From positions 2,566,501 to 2,630,500 of the forward strand of contig NZ_AP014809.1 of assembly GCF_002355515.1 (NCBI RefSeq): a stretch of DNA of 64,000 nucleotides, written 5' to 3'. This DNA comes from Methylorubrum populi (lineage in GTDB: Bacteria > Pseudomonadota > Alphaproteobacteria > Rhizobiales > Beijerinckiaceae). Below are positions 7,437-16,486 of this stretch, in pieces; the stretch's first letter is position 1, and the number at the start of each line of letters is the position of its first letter. Both the position numbers and the translations under genes were made by a program. Below the pieces are notes generated by a model. It searched no databases and had not been told where the DNA came from. It saw nothing but the letters and a program-made list of their open reading frames with translations.

Positions 7437-9389
7437 ATGAAATTCATCCACGGGCGCAGAGAACTGTTGAGTGGGATTGTGCCGGGTTACACGGATCCGG
7501 AGGCCTGCACCCGTCAGCTTATGGAATTGAAGAAGCAGGTCCCGTCACTCTACGCGCTGCTCTCCGTCAATGCCTGCGCGCTCGCCTTCACCCATTACCC
7601 TTTTGCTCCGGCCTGGCTGACGGTCGGATTGCCCGGGCCGATGATCGCTCTGTGCGCGTTCCGCGCCGTGCACTGGTGGCGCATGCAGCCGCAGGACATC
7701 GCCGGTCCCGCAGCCCTGAAGCGAATGCGCGCAACGAGCCTGCTCACCGTCCTGTTCTCGGTCGTCTTCGTCGGCTGGGCGATGATGCTCAACGCATATG
7801 GCGGACCGTTCGAGCAGGGTCACGTCGCGATCTTCGTTGCGATCACCGTCATCGCCTGCATCTTCTGCCTGACGCATCTCCCGTTGGCGGCCTTCCTGGT
7901 GACCGTCATCGTCATGGGCGTGTTCCTGATCCACTGCTTCACCAGCGGGAACAGCGTCTTCATCGCGATCGCGCTCAACACGGCCTTCGTCACCGTGGTG
8001 ATGGTGCGCATCCTCACCAACAACTTTCTGGCCTTTCTCCAGCTGGTCGCGTCCAAGGCCGAGGCGCAGCGGCTGAGCGAGGAGAACCAGCGTCTGGCCC
8101 ATACCGACAGCCTGACCGGGCTGCCCAACCGGCGCTACTTCTTCCAGCGTCTCGATGCCTTGATCGCCGCTTCGGCCGGCAACGGTGCCGCCTTCGCCCT
8201 CGCCATCTTCGACCTCGACCGCTTCAAGCCGATCAACGACACCTTCGGCCATACCGCCGGGGACCGGGTGCTGGAGGAGACCGGGCGCCGGCTCGAGGCC
8301 TTCGCCGGCAGCGGCATGACGATCGCGCGCCTCGGCGGCGACGAGTTCGGCGTGCTGATCCACGCCGCTGCCCGACCGGACGAGGTGGCGGATCTCTGCG
8401 ACCGGATCTGCGCGGCTTTGCGCGCGCCGATCTCGCTCGGTGACACGCAGGTCGTGCCGGGATGCTCGGGCGGCCTCGCGCTCTATCCGCAGGCCGGACG
8501 CGCTGCGGACGCGCTGTTCGACCGGGCCGACTACGCGCTCTACCATTCCAAGGAGCGGAAGCGGGGTTCCATGACGCTGTTCTCGCAGGAGCACGAGGAC
8601 GCGATCCGGGATGCGCGCGCGGTTGAGACGGCGCTGCAGAGCGCGGATCTCGCCGCCGAGATGGAGATGCACTACCAGCCGATCCTCGACACGGTGACGG
8701 ACCGCATCACCACGGTCGAGGCGCTGGCGCGCTGGACGAGCCCGAAGCTCGGGCGCGTGCCGCCCGACCGCTTCATCGCCGTGGCGGAGCGATGCGGCAT
8801 GATCCACTCGGTGACGCTGCTTCTCCTGCGCAAGGCGCTCGCCGACGCCGCCCGGCTCCCGCCCGAGATCGGTCTGTCGTTCAACCTCTCCTCGCACGAC
8901 CTCGCCTCGTCGGAGACCGTCATCGCCATCCTCGCGGCGGTGCGCCAGAGCGGGCTCGATCCCCGGCGGATCACCCTGGAACTGACGGAGACGGCGCTGA
9001 TGCGCGACTTCGAGGGGGCGCAGCGCGCGATCACGCTGCTGCGTGCGCTCGGCATCAAGATCGCGCTGGACGATTTCGGAACCGGCTATTCGAGCCTCAA
9101 CTACGTGCACCGCCTGCCGCTCGACCGGATCAAGATCGACCGCGGCTTCATGGCCGACGTCGAGTCCGATCTCGGCCGCAGCGTCGTGAGCACCATCCTC
9201 GACCTGTGCCAGAATCTCGGGCTGGACGGCATCGCCGAAGGAATCGAGACCATGGAGCAGTTGAACGCCGTGCGCCGCCACGGCTGCCGCTACGTGCAGG
9301 GCTACCTGATCGGCCTGCCGCAGCCGATCACCGAACTGCTCCAGCGCCTCGCGGCGATGACCGGGCCGGGCGAGCCGGCCGCCATCTGA
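7437..9389 (+). CDS. Membrane-bound diguanylate cyclase/phosphodiesterase (GGDEF-EAL)
   Basis: A 650-residue c-di-GMP enzyme. The first 210 residues hold five or six membrane segments in two pairs and a helical hairpin (from YALLSVNACALAF to VRILTNNFLAFLQLV), followed by a short coiled coil. The GGDEF domain (about 220-380) has an intact RLGGDEFGVL active site, and the EAL domain (about 395-640) keeps VEALARW, ELTETALM, IALDDFGTGYSSL and the late EGIET glutamate. Both activities are therefore possible; net direction is not predictable. The membrane module resembles the N-terminal region common in Methylobacterium GGDEF proteins. A chemoreceptor lies about 7 kb away but no operon link is evident. 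Confidence 0.92.
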   Translation: MKFIHGRRELLSGIVPGYTDPEACTRQLMELKKQVPSLYALLSVNACALAFTHYPFAPAWLTVGLPGPMIALCAFRAVHWWRMQPQDIAGPAALKRMRATSLLTVLFSVVFVGWAMMLNAYGGPFEQGHVAIFVAITVIACIFCLTHLPLAAFLVTVIVMGVFLIHCFTSGNSVFIAIALNTAFVTVVMVRILTNNFLAFLQLVASKAEAQRLSEENQRLAHTDSLTGLPNRRYFFQRLDALIAASAGNGAAFALAIFDLDRFKPINDTFGHTAGDRVLEETGRRLEAFAGSGMTIARLGGDEFGVLIHAAARPDEVADLCDRICAALRAPISLGDTQVVPGCSGGLALYPQAGRAADALFDRADYALYHSKERKRGSMTLFSQEHEDAIRDARAVETALQSADLAAEMEMHYQPILDTVTDRITTVEALARWTSPKLGRVPPDRFIAVAERCGMIHSVTLLLLRKALADAARLPPEIGLSFNLSSHDLASSETVIAILAAVRQSGLDPRRITLELTETALMRDFEGAQRAITLLRALGIKIALDDFGTGYSSLNYVHRLPLDRIKIDRGFMADVESDLGRSVVSTILDLCQNLGLDGIAEGIETMEQLNAVRRHGCRYVQGYLIGLPQPITELLQRLAAMTGPGEPAAI

Positions 9390-9439
9390 GGGGGGAGCCG
9401 GGCGCGACGCGTCATCGCCGTCCCGTCATCCCCGCTCCG

Positions 9440-10066
9440 TCACCGCAATCCGTCCGGCCGCTCACCGGCGGCCCAGGCCAGCGCCTGCTCTAGGCGGTCG
9501 TTGCCCCAGAACAGCTCGCCATCCCCGGTGAGGAAGCTCGGCGCGCCGTAGATGCCGCGGGATCGGGCCTCCTCGCCCGCGACCTTCAGGCGGGACTTGT
9601 TGGCCTCGGAGGCGGCCGCCTTGAGGATCTGGGTGCCGTCGAGGCCGAGCGAATCGAGGATGCGCCCGACCGCCGCCGGTTCGGCGATGGAGCCGCCCTT
9701 GGCAAAGCTCGTCTCGAACACCGCCTTCGAGAACGGCACCAGCCAGTCCTGATCGGTGCCGTAGGTCGCCACGCGCACCGCGCTCAGGGAATTCTGCGGA
9801 AACGGGTTCGGGCGCGTCACCGGCGGCAGCCCGAACCGGGCGGCCTCGCGATCGAGGTCGCGCCACATGTTGCGGCCCTTGGCCGGGTAGAGGTTGAACG
9901 GAGAGTTGGTCCAGCCCTGCGTCGCGAAGATCGGTCCGAGCAGGAAGGGCCGCCAGCGCAGTTCCACGCCGGCTGCCTCGGCCAGCGCCTCGATGCGCAT
10001 GGCCGAGAGGTAGGAATAGGTGGAGGCGAACTCGTACCAGAATTCCAGGGTCGCTCGCCGCGGCAT
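9440..10066 (-). CDS. DsbA-fold 2-hydroxychromene-2-carboxylate isomerase family protein
   Basis: A 208-residue cytosolic thioredoxin-fold protein of the HCCA-isomerase/GST-kappa type. These use glutathione to isomerise 2-hydroxychromene-2-carboxylate in naphthalene breakdown, but many genomic members act on other substrates. Family features are FWYEFASTYSYLSAMR near the N-terminus (Ser in place of the CxxC motif), FNLYPAKGRNMWRDLDR, and the cis-proline region GIYGAPSFLTGDGELFWGNDRL. It is convergent with the GGDEF-EAL gene and divergent from argG. There are no other aromatic-degradation genes nearby, so the substrate is unknown. Confidence 0.85.
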   Translation of the reverse strand: MPRRATLEFWYEFASTYSYLSAMRIEALAEAAGVELRWRPFLLGPIFATQGWTNSPFNLYPAKGRNMWRDLDREAARFGLPPVTRPNPFPQNSLSAVRVATYGTDQDWLVPFSKAVFETSFAKGGSIAEPAAVGRILDSLGLDGTQILKAAASEANKSRLKVAGEEARSRGIYGAPSFLTGDGELFWGNDRLEQALAWAAGERPDGLR

Positions 10067-10249
10067 TCGTCGGTTCTCCGGGTCGTCTCGTCCGCTCGTC
10101 TCGGTCGTCGTGCCGCCGGTTGCGCCCGTCCGGGGCACTCCGGGACGGGCCGGATCGGAAACGAGGCAACGGGCATGCCGCCCCGCCGGTTGCGCGCCGC
10201 GCGCCTCCGCTGTTAATCCGCCAGCACCCTGTTGCCCGAGCCCTACACC

Positions 10250-11491
10250 ATGTCCGACGCCAGCCCGAACAAATCCGTCAAGAAGGTCGTTCTCGCCTAT
10301 TCGGGCGGGCTCGACACCTCGATCATCCTGAAGTGGCTTCAGACCACCTACGGCTGCGAGGTCGTGACCTTCACCGCCGATCTCGGCCAGGGCGAGGAGT
10401 TGGAGCCGGCTCGCCGCAAGGCCGAGCTGCTCGGCATCAAGCCGGAAAACATCTTTATCGAAGACCTGCGCGAGGAATTCGTCCGCGACTACGTCTTCCC
10501 GATGTTCCGGGCCAACGCCGTCTACGAGGGCGTCTACCTGCTCGGCACCTCGATCGCCCGGCCGCTGATCGCCAAGAAGCAGATCGAGATCGCGGAAGCG
10601 GTCGGCGCCGATGCGGTCTGTCACGGCGCCACCGGCAAGGGCAACGATCAGGTCCGGTTCGAACTCGGCTACTACGCGCTCAAGCCCGACGTGACGGTGA
10701 TCGCCCCCTGGCGCGAATGGGACCTGCGCTCCCGCGAGCAGCTCATCGCGTTTGCCGAGCAGCACCAGATCCCGATCGCCAAGGACAAGCGCGGCGAGAG
10801 CCCGTTCTCGGTCGACGCCAACCTCCTGCACGCCTCCTCCGAGGGCAAGGTGCTGGAGGATCCCGCCGTCGAGGTGCCGGATTACGTCTATTCGCGCACG
10901 GTGTCCCCGGAGGAGGCGCCGGATCAGCCGACCGTCATCACCATCGGCTTCGAGCGGGGCGACGCCGTCTCCATCGACGGCGAGCGCCTCTCGCCCGCGA
11001 CCCTGCTGGCGCGGCTGAACGAACTCGGCCGCGCCAATGGCATCGGCCGGCTCGATCTCGTCGAGAACCGCTTCGTCGGCATGAAGAGCCGCGGCATGTA
11101 CGAGACGCCCGGCGGCACCATCCTGCTGCCGGCCCACCGCGCCATCGAATCGATCACGCTGGATCGCGGCGCCGCCCACCTCAAGGACCAGCTGATGCCG
11201 CAATACGCGGAGCTGATCTATAACGGCTTCTGGTTCTCGCCGGAGCGCGAGATGCTCCAGGCGCTGATCGACAAGAGCCAGGAGAAGGTGACCGGCGAGG
11301 TGCGGCTCAAGCTCTACAAGGGCGGCGTCCACGTCATCGGCCGGACGAGCCCGCACTCGCTCTACGATCAGGACCTCGTCACCTTCGAGGAGGGCGCCGT
11401 CGCCTACGACCACCGCGACGCGGCCGGCTTCATCAAGCTCAACGCCCTGCGGCTGCGCACGCTGGCGCAGCGCAAGAAGCGCGAGGGCTGA
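10250..11491 (+). CDS. argG: Argininosuccinate synthase
   Basis: ArgG joins citrulline and aspartate using ATP in the penultimate step of arginine synthesis. The 413-residue product has the PP-loop AYSGGLDTS (residues 17-25), the citrulline/aspartate-binding [13 protein letters not shown], and [16 protein letters not shown], all typical. Length matches the family (about 400-410). The ATG at 10250 is preferred over an in-frame TTG at 10232, which would only add PEPYT. The gene stands alone, divergent from the isomerase and convergent with the DUF4424 gene. Confidence 0.97.
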   Translation: MSDASPNKSVKKVVLAYSGGLDTSIILKWLQTTYGCEVVTFTADLGQGEELEPARRKAELLGIKPENIFIEDLREEFVRDYVFPMFRANAVYEGVYLLGTSIARPLIAKKQIEIAEAVGADAVCHGATGKGNDQVRFELGYYALKPDVTVIAPWREWDLRSREQLIAFAEQHQIPIAKDKRGESPFSVDANLLHASSEGKVLEDPAVEVPDYVYSRTVSPEEAPDQPTVITIGFERGDAVSIDGERLSPATLLARLNELGRANGIGRLDLVENRFVGMKSRGMYETPGGTILLPAHRAIESITLDRGAAHLKDQLMPQYAELIYNGFWFSPEREMLQALIDKSQEKVTGEVRLKLYKGGVHVIGRTSPHSLYDQDLVTFEEGAVAYDHRDAAGFIKLNALRLRTLAQRKKREG

Positions 11492-11501
11492 GCCCCGCGC
11501 C

Positions 11502-12497
11502 TCAGCGATCCCCCAGGAAGGCGGGATCGTTCGAGACGAGCAGCACGCGCAGGTCGGAATCCGGGGCGTAGTCCCGGGCTTCCCAGACGAAGGTGGTCGG
11601 ACCCGTCTTGCGCACGCCCTGTCGGCAGAAGCTGACCAGAGCGTCGGCCCGGCCCTTGTCCACCGTCAGGGTGAAGCGACCGATGCGACCGGCCCAGTTC
11701 CGGGCCGTTGTGACGATGTAGGGCACCTCGAAGGCGCGGGTGTAGCCCTCCGGCCTCGCCGCGGCGAGGCGCCGGATCCCGGCCAAGCCGGCATCGTCGA
11801 GGCAGTAGCGCGCCCGGAACTCGCGCGTCGCGGCCTCCTTGGGCGAGAGGAACCAGTTGCCGGCCACAGGCGCGTAGCTGTGCGAAATGCGCAGTTCCGC
11901 GCCCGCCGGAAAGACCTGCTCCCAATGGAACTTGGCCTCGCTGCGCCACTGCGCGCCGGCGTCCGGCGTCGCGTCGGACAGCAGACCGGCGCCGTGCAGG
12001 GCCTGGAGGTCGGCGGGCGAGAGCCGCTTGAGCGCCGTCTCCAGTTCCTCACGCCGCAGGGGGTTGAGCGGGAGACCGTGCCGTTTGAGGCGCTCCGTCA
12101 CTTCCTGCGTGCCGTGGAAGGCGCGCTCCTCCAGGGCCGGTTCGATGGTCTTGCCGTCGGCCTTGACCGTGAAGCCGACGAAGTTGGCGCTCCCCCGGAC
12201 CGGCAGCGAGAGCGCGCTGAACGAAAGCTCGGCTCCGTCGATCGGAGGAAGCGGGAAGGCGAGGCGCAGGGTGCGCGGTGCCTGCGAGCGGTTGCGGAAC
12301 GCGTAATCGACGTCGATGCGGTCGATGGCGATGCGAAGATCCTCGCTCGCCAGTTCGATCTCGGTATCGCGCACCAGAACGAGGCCGCCCGCGTCGAGAG
12401 TTGCCGCGCTGTCGTTTGCCCGTGCCGGTGAGGCTGACAAAGCCAGCGCCAGGAGGAGGGCGCCCGGCCCCGTTCCCGCAGACCATCCTCGCCTCAT
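11502..12497 (-). CDS. DUF4424 family exported protein
   Basis: A 331-residue protein with a clear signal peptide (GPGALLLALALSASPARA, cleavage near residue 27) and no other membrane segment, so likely periplasmic. The sequence from NDSAATLDAGGLVLVRDTEIELASEDL onward is characteristic of DUF4424, a beta-rich family of unknown function. It ends with a beta domain (GRFTLTVDKG, PDSDLRVLLVSNDPAFLG). It is convergent with argG, 10 bases apart. A 9-base hairpin lies just upstream of its start. Confidence 0.8.
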   Translation of the reverse strand: MRRGWSAGTGPGALLLALALSASPARANDSAATLDAGGLVLVRDTEIELASEDLRIAIDRIDVDYAFRNRSQAPRTLRLAFPLPPIDGAELSFSALSLPVRGSANFVGFTVKADGKTIEPALEERAFHGTQEVTERLKRHGLPLNPLRREELETALKRLSPADLQALHGAGLLSDATPDAGAQWRSEAKFHWEQVFPAGAELRISHSYAPVAGNWFLSPKEAATREFRARYCLDDAGLAGIRRLAAARPEGYTRAFEVPYIVTTARNWAGRIGRFTLTVDKGRADALVSFCRQGVRKTGPTTFVWEARDYAPDSDLRVLLVSNDPAFLGDR

Positions 12498-12528
12498 CCG
12501 ACCGCTCCCCTTCGGAACCGCTGCATGG

Positions 12529-12552
12529 CGCTGCCGCTGTTAGGCGGCAGCG
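12529..12552 (-). terminator. GC-rich hairpin after the 12578-13243 gene
   Basis: A perfect 9-base inverted repeat (arms CGCTGCCGC 12529-12537 and GCGGCAGCG 12544-12552) lies 26 bases past the stop of the preceding minus-strand gene. There is no T tract, so termination is only suggested. Confidence 0.35.
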
Positions 12553-12577
12553 ATTCGCAAAGAGGTATCGCGCGCCG

Positions 12578-13243
12578 TCAGGCCGGCTCCCAGCCGATCG
12601 TGCCCTCGGGCTGCCGGAAGAGCCCCGGCCCGAGATCACCGTAGCGCAGAAAAATCTGCATCGCCGGCTGCATCTCGCGGTGCAGGCGCTCCAGGCGGTT
12701 CTCCTGCTCGTCCGTCAGAATGGCCCGGCCGTCGGCGTCCTTCTCGGGCGGCTCGCCGAGATGGACCGCCATCTCCACCGTGAACCACGTCATGTGGCCG
12801 TAGGGCCGCTTCGGATCGACGCCCGGCACGTCGTACGCGTCGTCCCATTCGAGGCTGAGCCGCGGCAGCAGCCGCAGGTGCTCGTCGGTCACCTCGAAGG
12901 TGATGTGCTCGGGCGTCTCGCCGGTAGCCTCGTCGCGGAACACGTCGAAGACATCGGACGTATCGAGCTTGGCCAGCGGGTTGTGATACTGGTAGCGACC
13001 GGGCTTCAGCACGGCGTTCTGCAGGAACACGCAGAGCGCGTCGCCCATCGCCCGGTGCTCCTCGTCCGCGCCCTCGTCGTCGCCGGTGACGTTGAAGATG
13101 TCGCCATCGCGGTCGGTGCTGCCGTAGGGTGCGTCTGGATGAATCATCGGCGCGCCGGCCTCCGCGCCGTTCCAGGCTACGACCATCCGCCGGATCAGCG
13201 CGATGCGCTCCAGCGTCAGGTCGAAGGTGTCCGTCTCGCTCAT
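12578..13243 (-). CDS. Conserved hypothetical protein, 221 aa
   Basis: I do not recognise the family. The start is the ATG at 13243 (MSETDTFDLTLERI); a longer frame adds 28 low-complexity residues. The protein is acidic, soluble and without signal or membrane segments. It has many tryptophan/tyrosine/aspartate-rich stretches (VAWNGAEAGAPMIHPDAPYGS, LEWDDAYDVPGVDP, FLRYGDLGPGLFRQPEGT). Coding is supported by strong third-position GC bias and by no competing frame. Its neighbours (DUF4424 exported protein, gph) give no functional hint. Confidence 0.7.
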   Translation of the reverse strand: MSETDTFDLTLERIALIRRMVVAWNGAEAGAPMIHPDAPYGSTDRDGDIFNVTGDDEGADEEHRAMGDALCVFLQNAVLKPGRYQYHNPLAKLDTSDVFDVFRDEATGETPEHITFEVTDEHLRLLPRLSLEWDDAYDVPGVDPKRPYGHMTWFTVEMAVHLGEPPEKDADGRAILTDEQENRLERLHREMQPAMQIFLRYGDLGPGLFRQPEGTIGWEPA

Positions 13244-13349
13244 GTCGCCGGTCTGCCTCTCGCGCCCTGCGGGGCGGTTGAAGCCCCCGTCGCGACGCTC
13301 AGTGGCCCAGCGTCCGCGCGGGTGCAAGCCGTGGAGCGATTCTATGTAA

Positions 13350-13470
13350 GGCCGCGGCTCGAAGCCGCTTGAACGGCTTCGCGGCGCGAAAAGCGTCGCG
13401 CGAAGCGGGCTTTTCAGGACGTTAGGCCTGAAAGCATCGAGCGGAGCGAAGGCTTAAGCCCGCGGAGGCG
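13350..13470. repeat. Cluster of short stem-loops, likely dispersed intergenic repeat
   Basis: Several short inverted repeats lie in a row: GAAGCCG/CGGCTTC (13361-13380), GAAAAGC/GCTTTTC (about 13388-13415) and the GGCCTGAAAG region. The pattern resembles dispersed palindromic elements of Methylobacterium intergenic DNA. No second copy of this exact element was found in the window, so the family assignment is tentative. Confidence 0.35.
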
Positions 13471-13489
13471 GGCGCCGGCGATTGAGGCC

Positions 13490-13527
13490 AGCAAAAACAG
13501 GGCGATTGCTTTCAGGCGATCGCCCTG
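13490..13527 (-). terminator. Intrinsic terminator of gph
   Basis: Perfect 8-base arms AGGGCGAT (13499-13506) and ATCGCCCT (13519-13526) flank a 12-base loop. On the minus strand the hairpin is followed by GTTTTTGC. It starts 8 bases beyond the gph stop, a standard intrinsic terminator. Confidence 0.75.
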
Positions 13528-13533
13528 GACGGA

Positions 13534-14235
13534 TCAGGCCGCCGGCTTCACGCTCTCGCGGGCGAGGAGGGCGTCGACCGCCTCGGGCAGGGCGTCGAAA
13601 TGATCGATGATCCAGTCGGGCGCGAGGTCGCGCATCGGCACGGGGGTGTAGCCGAAGGTCACGCCGACGACCGGGATGCCGGCGGCCTTTGCCGCGGCGA
13701 CGTCGGCCTTGGAATCGCCGACCATCACGCAGCTTTGCGGATCACCGCCGGCGCGCTCGACCGTCAGAGTGATGTGGCGCGGATCGGGTTTCGAGAAGGC
13801 GAAGGTGTCCTTGCCGACGATCGTGTGGAAGCGCTGCCCGATGCCCAGCGCTTCGAGCAGGGCCACCGCGTGCGATTCGACCTTGTTGGTGCAGATCGCG
13901 AGGCGGAAGCCCGCCGCCTCCAGCCGGTCGAGCGCCTCGACCACGCCGGGAAAAAGATACGAATTGTCGGTGAGATGGTCGCCGTAATAGGCGAGGAAGT
14001 CGTGAAACAGCGTTTCCAGCCGCTCCGGCGTCAGGCTCGCGCCGGCGACGGTGAAGCCGCGCTGGATCAGGGCGCGCGCGCCCGCGCCGAGCAGGTCGCG
14101 GGCCTGTTCGAGGGGAAGCGGCGCGTGCCCCTCGCGGGCGAGGATGACGTTGAGGGTGCCGATCAGGTCGCCCGCGGTCTCGGCGAGGGTGCCGTCGAGA
14201 TCGAACACGACGATCGGGGAGCTGTTCACGGTCAT
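13534..14235 (-). CDS. gph: Phosphoglycolate phosphatase (HAD superfamily)
   Basis: A 233-residue HAD hydrolase that removes phosphate from 2-phosphoglycolate formed during DNA repair or oxygenation reactions. The HAD motifs are intact: motif I FDLDGTLAET, motif II ICTNK, motif III with FSKPDP, and motif IV VMVGDSKADVAAAKAAG. The helical cap lies at about residues 20-85. The ATG at 14235 is preceded by GGGACGCCG at good spacing; upstream TTG/ATG codons at 14262 and 14256 are less likely. Related HAD phosphatases with other substrates cannot be excluded. Confidence 0.88.
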   Translation of the reverse strand: MTVNSSPIVVFDLDGTLAETAGDLIGTLNVILAREGHAPLPLEQARDLLGAGARALIQRGFTVAGASLTPERLETLFHDFLAYYGDHLTDNSYLFPGVVEALDRLEAAGFRLAICTNKVESHAVALLEALGIGQRFHTIVGKDTFAFSKPDPRHITLTVERAGGDPQSCVMVGDSKADVAAAKAAGIPVVGVTFGYTPVPMRDLAPDWIIDHFDALPEAVDALLARESVKPAA

Positions 14236-14418
14236 CGGCGTCCCGGTGCGTTCCATTGTCAAGCTGGCTAGCGGTCGTCTTCCCTACGATCAACCCTGGC
14301 GGTTGATGGCCGGTTAGCGCGGACACTCAGTGTTGCCTCTCTGCCCAAGCTCCGCCACGGAACGGGTGCTTGATCGCGCCGCCTTCGATTCGTCGCTCAA
14401 CGCCCCGCAACAGATACG

Positions 14419-14937
14419 ATGTCCCGCACCATGTGTTCCTTGTCCCGGACCCTTCGGCCTCGCCTTCCGCGTCTGTCGCCCCGCCTGCTCGTCGCGGCCC
14501 TGGTTCTCCTGCCGGTGGCCGCCGAGGCTGCCGGTCCCTACGAGTTCGTGGCCGCGCCCGCGGTCGATCTGAACCGGATCTACCGGATCGACCGCGCCAA
14601 CGGCGAGGTCACCTCCTGCCAGTACGGCCTGCGCGACGACAGCGTCGGCGTCACCCTGTGCTTCGCCGCCGGCGAGGGGGCCGGCCCGCAGACGCCGGGC
14701 GAGTACGGCCTGATCGCCTCGCGCCACGCCCGCGAGTCGGGGATCTACCGGGTCAACTACCGCACCGGGGAAACCAGCGCCTGCTACGTGCAGATCCGCC
14801 AGGAACTCGTGGTCTGCACCGAGCAGGCCGTCCCGCCGCCCGCCGGCACCGCAAGCGGCGCCGGTGCCGCCGCGACCGGTCCGGCCCCCGGCCGCGCCGG
14901 TCCGAGCGCCACGCCGCCGCAGGGCACGCGGCCCTGA
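14419..14937 (+). CDS. Small exported hypothetical protein
   Basis: A 172-residue protein with a basic N-terminus and signal peptide (LLVAALVLLPVAAEA, cleavage near residue 37). The mature domain repeats a motif twice: IYRIDRANGEVTSCQYG and IYRVNYRTGETSACYVQ, each a short beta-hairpin unit with one cysteine, so it is likely an internally duplicated beta-structure. The C-terminal 40 residues are low-complexity Ala/Gly/Pro. The function is unknown. It precedes rpiA by 200 bases on the same strand. Confidence 0.7.
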   Translation: MSRTMCSLSRTLRPRLPRLSPRLLVAALVLLPVAAEAAGPYEFVAAPAVDLNRIYRIDRANGEVTSCQYGLRDDSVGVTLCFAAGEGAGPQTPGEYGLIASRHARESGIYRVNYRTGETSACYVQIRQELVVCTEQAVPPPAGTASGAGAAATGPAPGRAGPSATPPQGTRP

Positions 14938-15137
14938 CGGCGGCGGGGAGCCCGGCGGCCCGCGGCGAGTGGCGGCAAGCGGCGGCGGCAAGACGGACGG
15001 GCCCGTCGCGCGGCCCGATCGTGCTTCCGCCGCCCGGCTTTCGCGTCGGCGGGGAGGCGTGCTAGGGCCTGCCTCCCGACCCGCCCCAGATTCGACGGTG
15101 CGATGCAGCCGATGAATTCGATTCCCGAGATCGTGTC

Positions 15138-15848
15138 GTGAGCGCGCCGGACCTGAAGCGGGCGGCGGCTGAGCGCGCGATCCCCCTGGTCGAGGACGGA
15201 ATGCGCCTCGGCATCGGCACGGGCAGCACGGCGGCGGCCTTCATCGCCCTGCTGGGCGAGCGCGTGCGCGCGGGACTCACCGTCACCGGAGTGCCGACCT
15301 CTGAGGCCACCCGCATCGCCTGCGAGCGCGAGGGCATCCCGCTCGCGACGCTGGAAGAGCTGCCCGAACTCGATCTCACCATCGACGGCGCCGACGAGGT
15401 CGACGGGAACCTGCGCCTGATCAAGGGCGGCGGCGCCGCCCTGCTGCGCGAAAAGATCGTCGCGGTGGCGAGCCGCCGCATGGTGGTGATCGCCGACGCC
15501 TCGAAGCGGGTCGAGACTCTGGGCGCCTTCCCGCTGCCGGTCGAGGTGAACCTGTTCGGCATCGGGGCCACCACCCGCGCCGTCGAGGCGGCGGTGGCGG
15601 GCGCCGGCTGCGCGGGCGAGGTCATGCGCCGCCTCGACGCGTCCGGTGCGCCCGTCCTGACGGACGGCGGCCACGCCATCCTCGACCTGCGGCTCGGCCG
15701 CATCCCCGATCCGGAGGCGCTGTCCGCCCGGCTCTGGGCGGTGCCGGGCGTGGTCGAACACGGCCTTTTCCTTGGCATAGCCGACGCCGCCATCCTCGCC
15801 GAGGCCCAGGGCGACACGGCCGTGGTCAGCGTTCTCGGCCGCCTCTGA
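15138..15848 (+). CDS. rpiA: Ribose-5-phosphate isomerase A
   Basis: RpiA interconverts ribose 5-phosphate and ribulose 5-phosphate in the pentose phosphate pathway. The 236-residue product carries [11 protein letters not shown] (phosphate loop), [11 protein letters not shown] (catalytic Asp), and [14 protein letters not shown] (catalytic Glu/Lys region), all diagnostic of the A type. The GTG at 15138 is the likely start since [14 protein letters not shown] is the normal N-terminus. It heads a plus-strand run: rpiA, DUF2059, ligase-like protein and gor. Confidence 0.96.
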   Translation: MSAPDLKRAAAERAIPLVEDGMRLGIGTGSTAAAFIALLGERVRAGLTVTGVPTSEATRIACEREGIPLATLEELPELDLTIDGADEVDGNLRLIKGGGAALLREKIVAVASRRMVVIADASKRVETLGAFPLPVEVNLFGIGATTRAVEAAVAGAGCAGEVMRRLDASGAPVLTDGGHAILDLRLGRIPDPEALSARLWAVPGVVEHGLFLGIADAAILAEAQGDTAVVSVLGRL

Positions 15849-15889
15849 CCTTCGGCCGCACTCTTTTCCCTCTTCGGAGCTTCTCCCGC

Positions 15890-16486
15890 ATGGTTCTCCG
15901 TCTCGCTGCCCTGAGCGGCCCCTTCCTCGCGGCCCTGGTGTCGCAGGCCGTGCTCGTGCCGGTGGCGCACGCGCAGCAGCCGGCGGCCAAGCCCCCGGCC
16001 GCGTCTCCGAAGCCGACTGCGAAGCCCGGCGCCACCCCGCCGCCCGCGCCCGCGCCGGAGCCGGACGTCAGCCCCTCCCATCTCGCGCTCGCCCGGGAGG
16101 TGATGCTGAGTTCCGGCATCGCCCGCTCCTTCGATTCGATCATCCCGACCATGGCCGATCAGATCCGCAAGAACGCGGTGACCCGGCCCGATCTCGCCAA
16201 GGATCTGGACGAGGTGCTCAAGAGCCTTGATCCCGAGATGGAGCTGCAGAAGCAGCGGCTGATCAACATCGCCGCGCGCATCTACGCCAAGCGCCTGACC
16301 GAGGCCGAGCTGAAGGATATCGTCGCCTTCTTCCGCTCGCCCGCGGGCAAGCGCTACGTCGAGACCCAGCCGCAGATCCTCGACGACATGGTCGGCGCCA
16401 TGCAGGACTGGACCCAGGAGGTCTCGGAATACGTCATGGTCCGCACCCGCGCCGAGATGGGCAAGCGCGGCCACCAGCTCCAGTGA
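15890..16486 (+). CDS. DUF2059 family exported protein
   Basis: A 198-residue protein with a signal peptide (FLAALVSQAVLVPVAHA, cut near residue 28), a Pro/Ala/Lys-rich linker of about 35 residues, and a helical DUF2059 domain (from SHLALAREVMLSSG to VRTRAEMGKRGH). The family signature LTEAELKDIVAFFRSPAGKRYVE is clear. Function is unknown but members are periplasmic. It follows rpiA by 41 bases and its stop overlaps the GTG of the next gene (GTGA), implying coupling. Confidence 0.85.
   Translation: MVLRLAALSGPFLAALVSQAVLVPVAHAQQPAAKPPAASPKPTAKPGATPPPAPAPEPDVSPSHLALAREVMLSSGIARSFDSIIPTMADQIRKNAVTRPDLAKDLDEVLKSLDPEMELQKQRLINIAARIYAKRLTEAELKDIVAFFRSPAGKRYVETQPQILDDMVGAMQDWTQEVSEYVMVRTRAEMGKRGHQLQ

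Noticed and set aside
14236..14418. Possible small gene between gph and the 14419 gene
   Set aside because: Short frames exist but lack a ribosome site and third-position bias.
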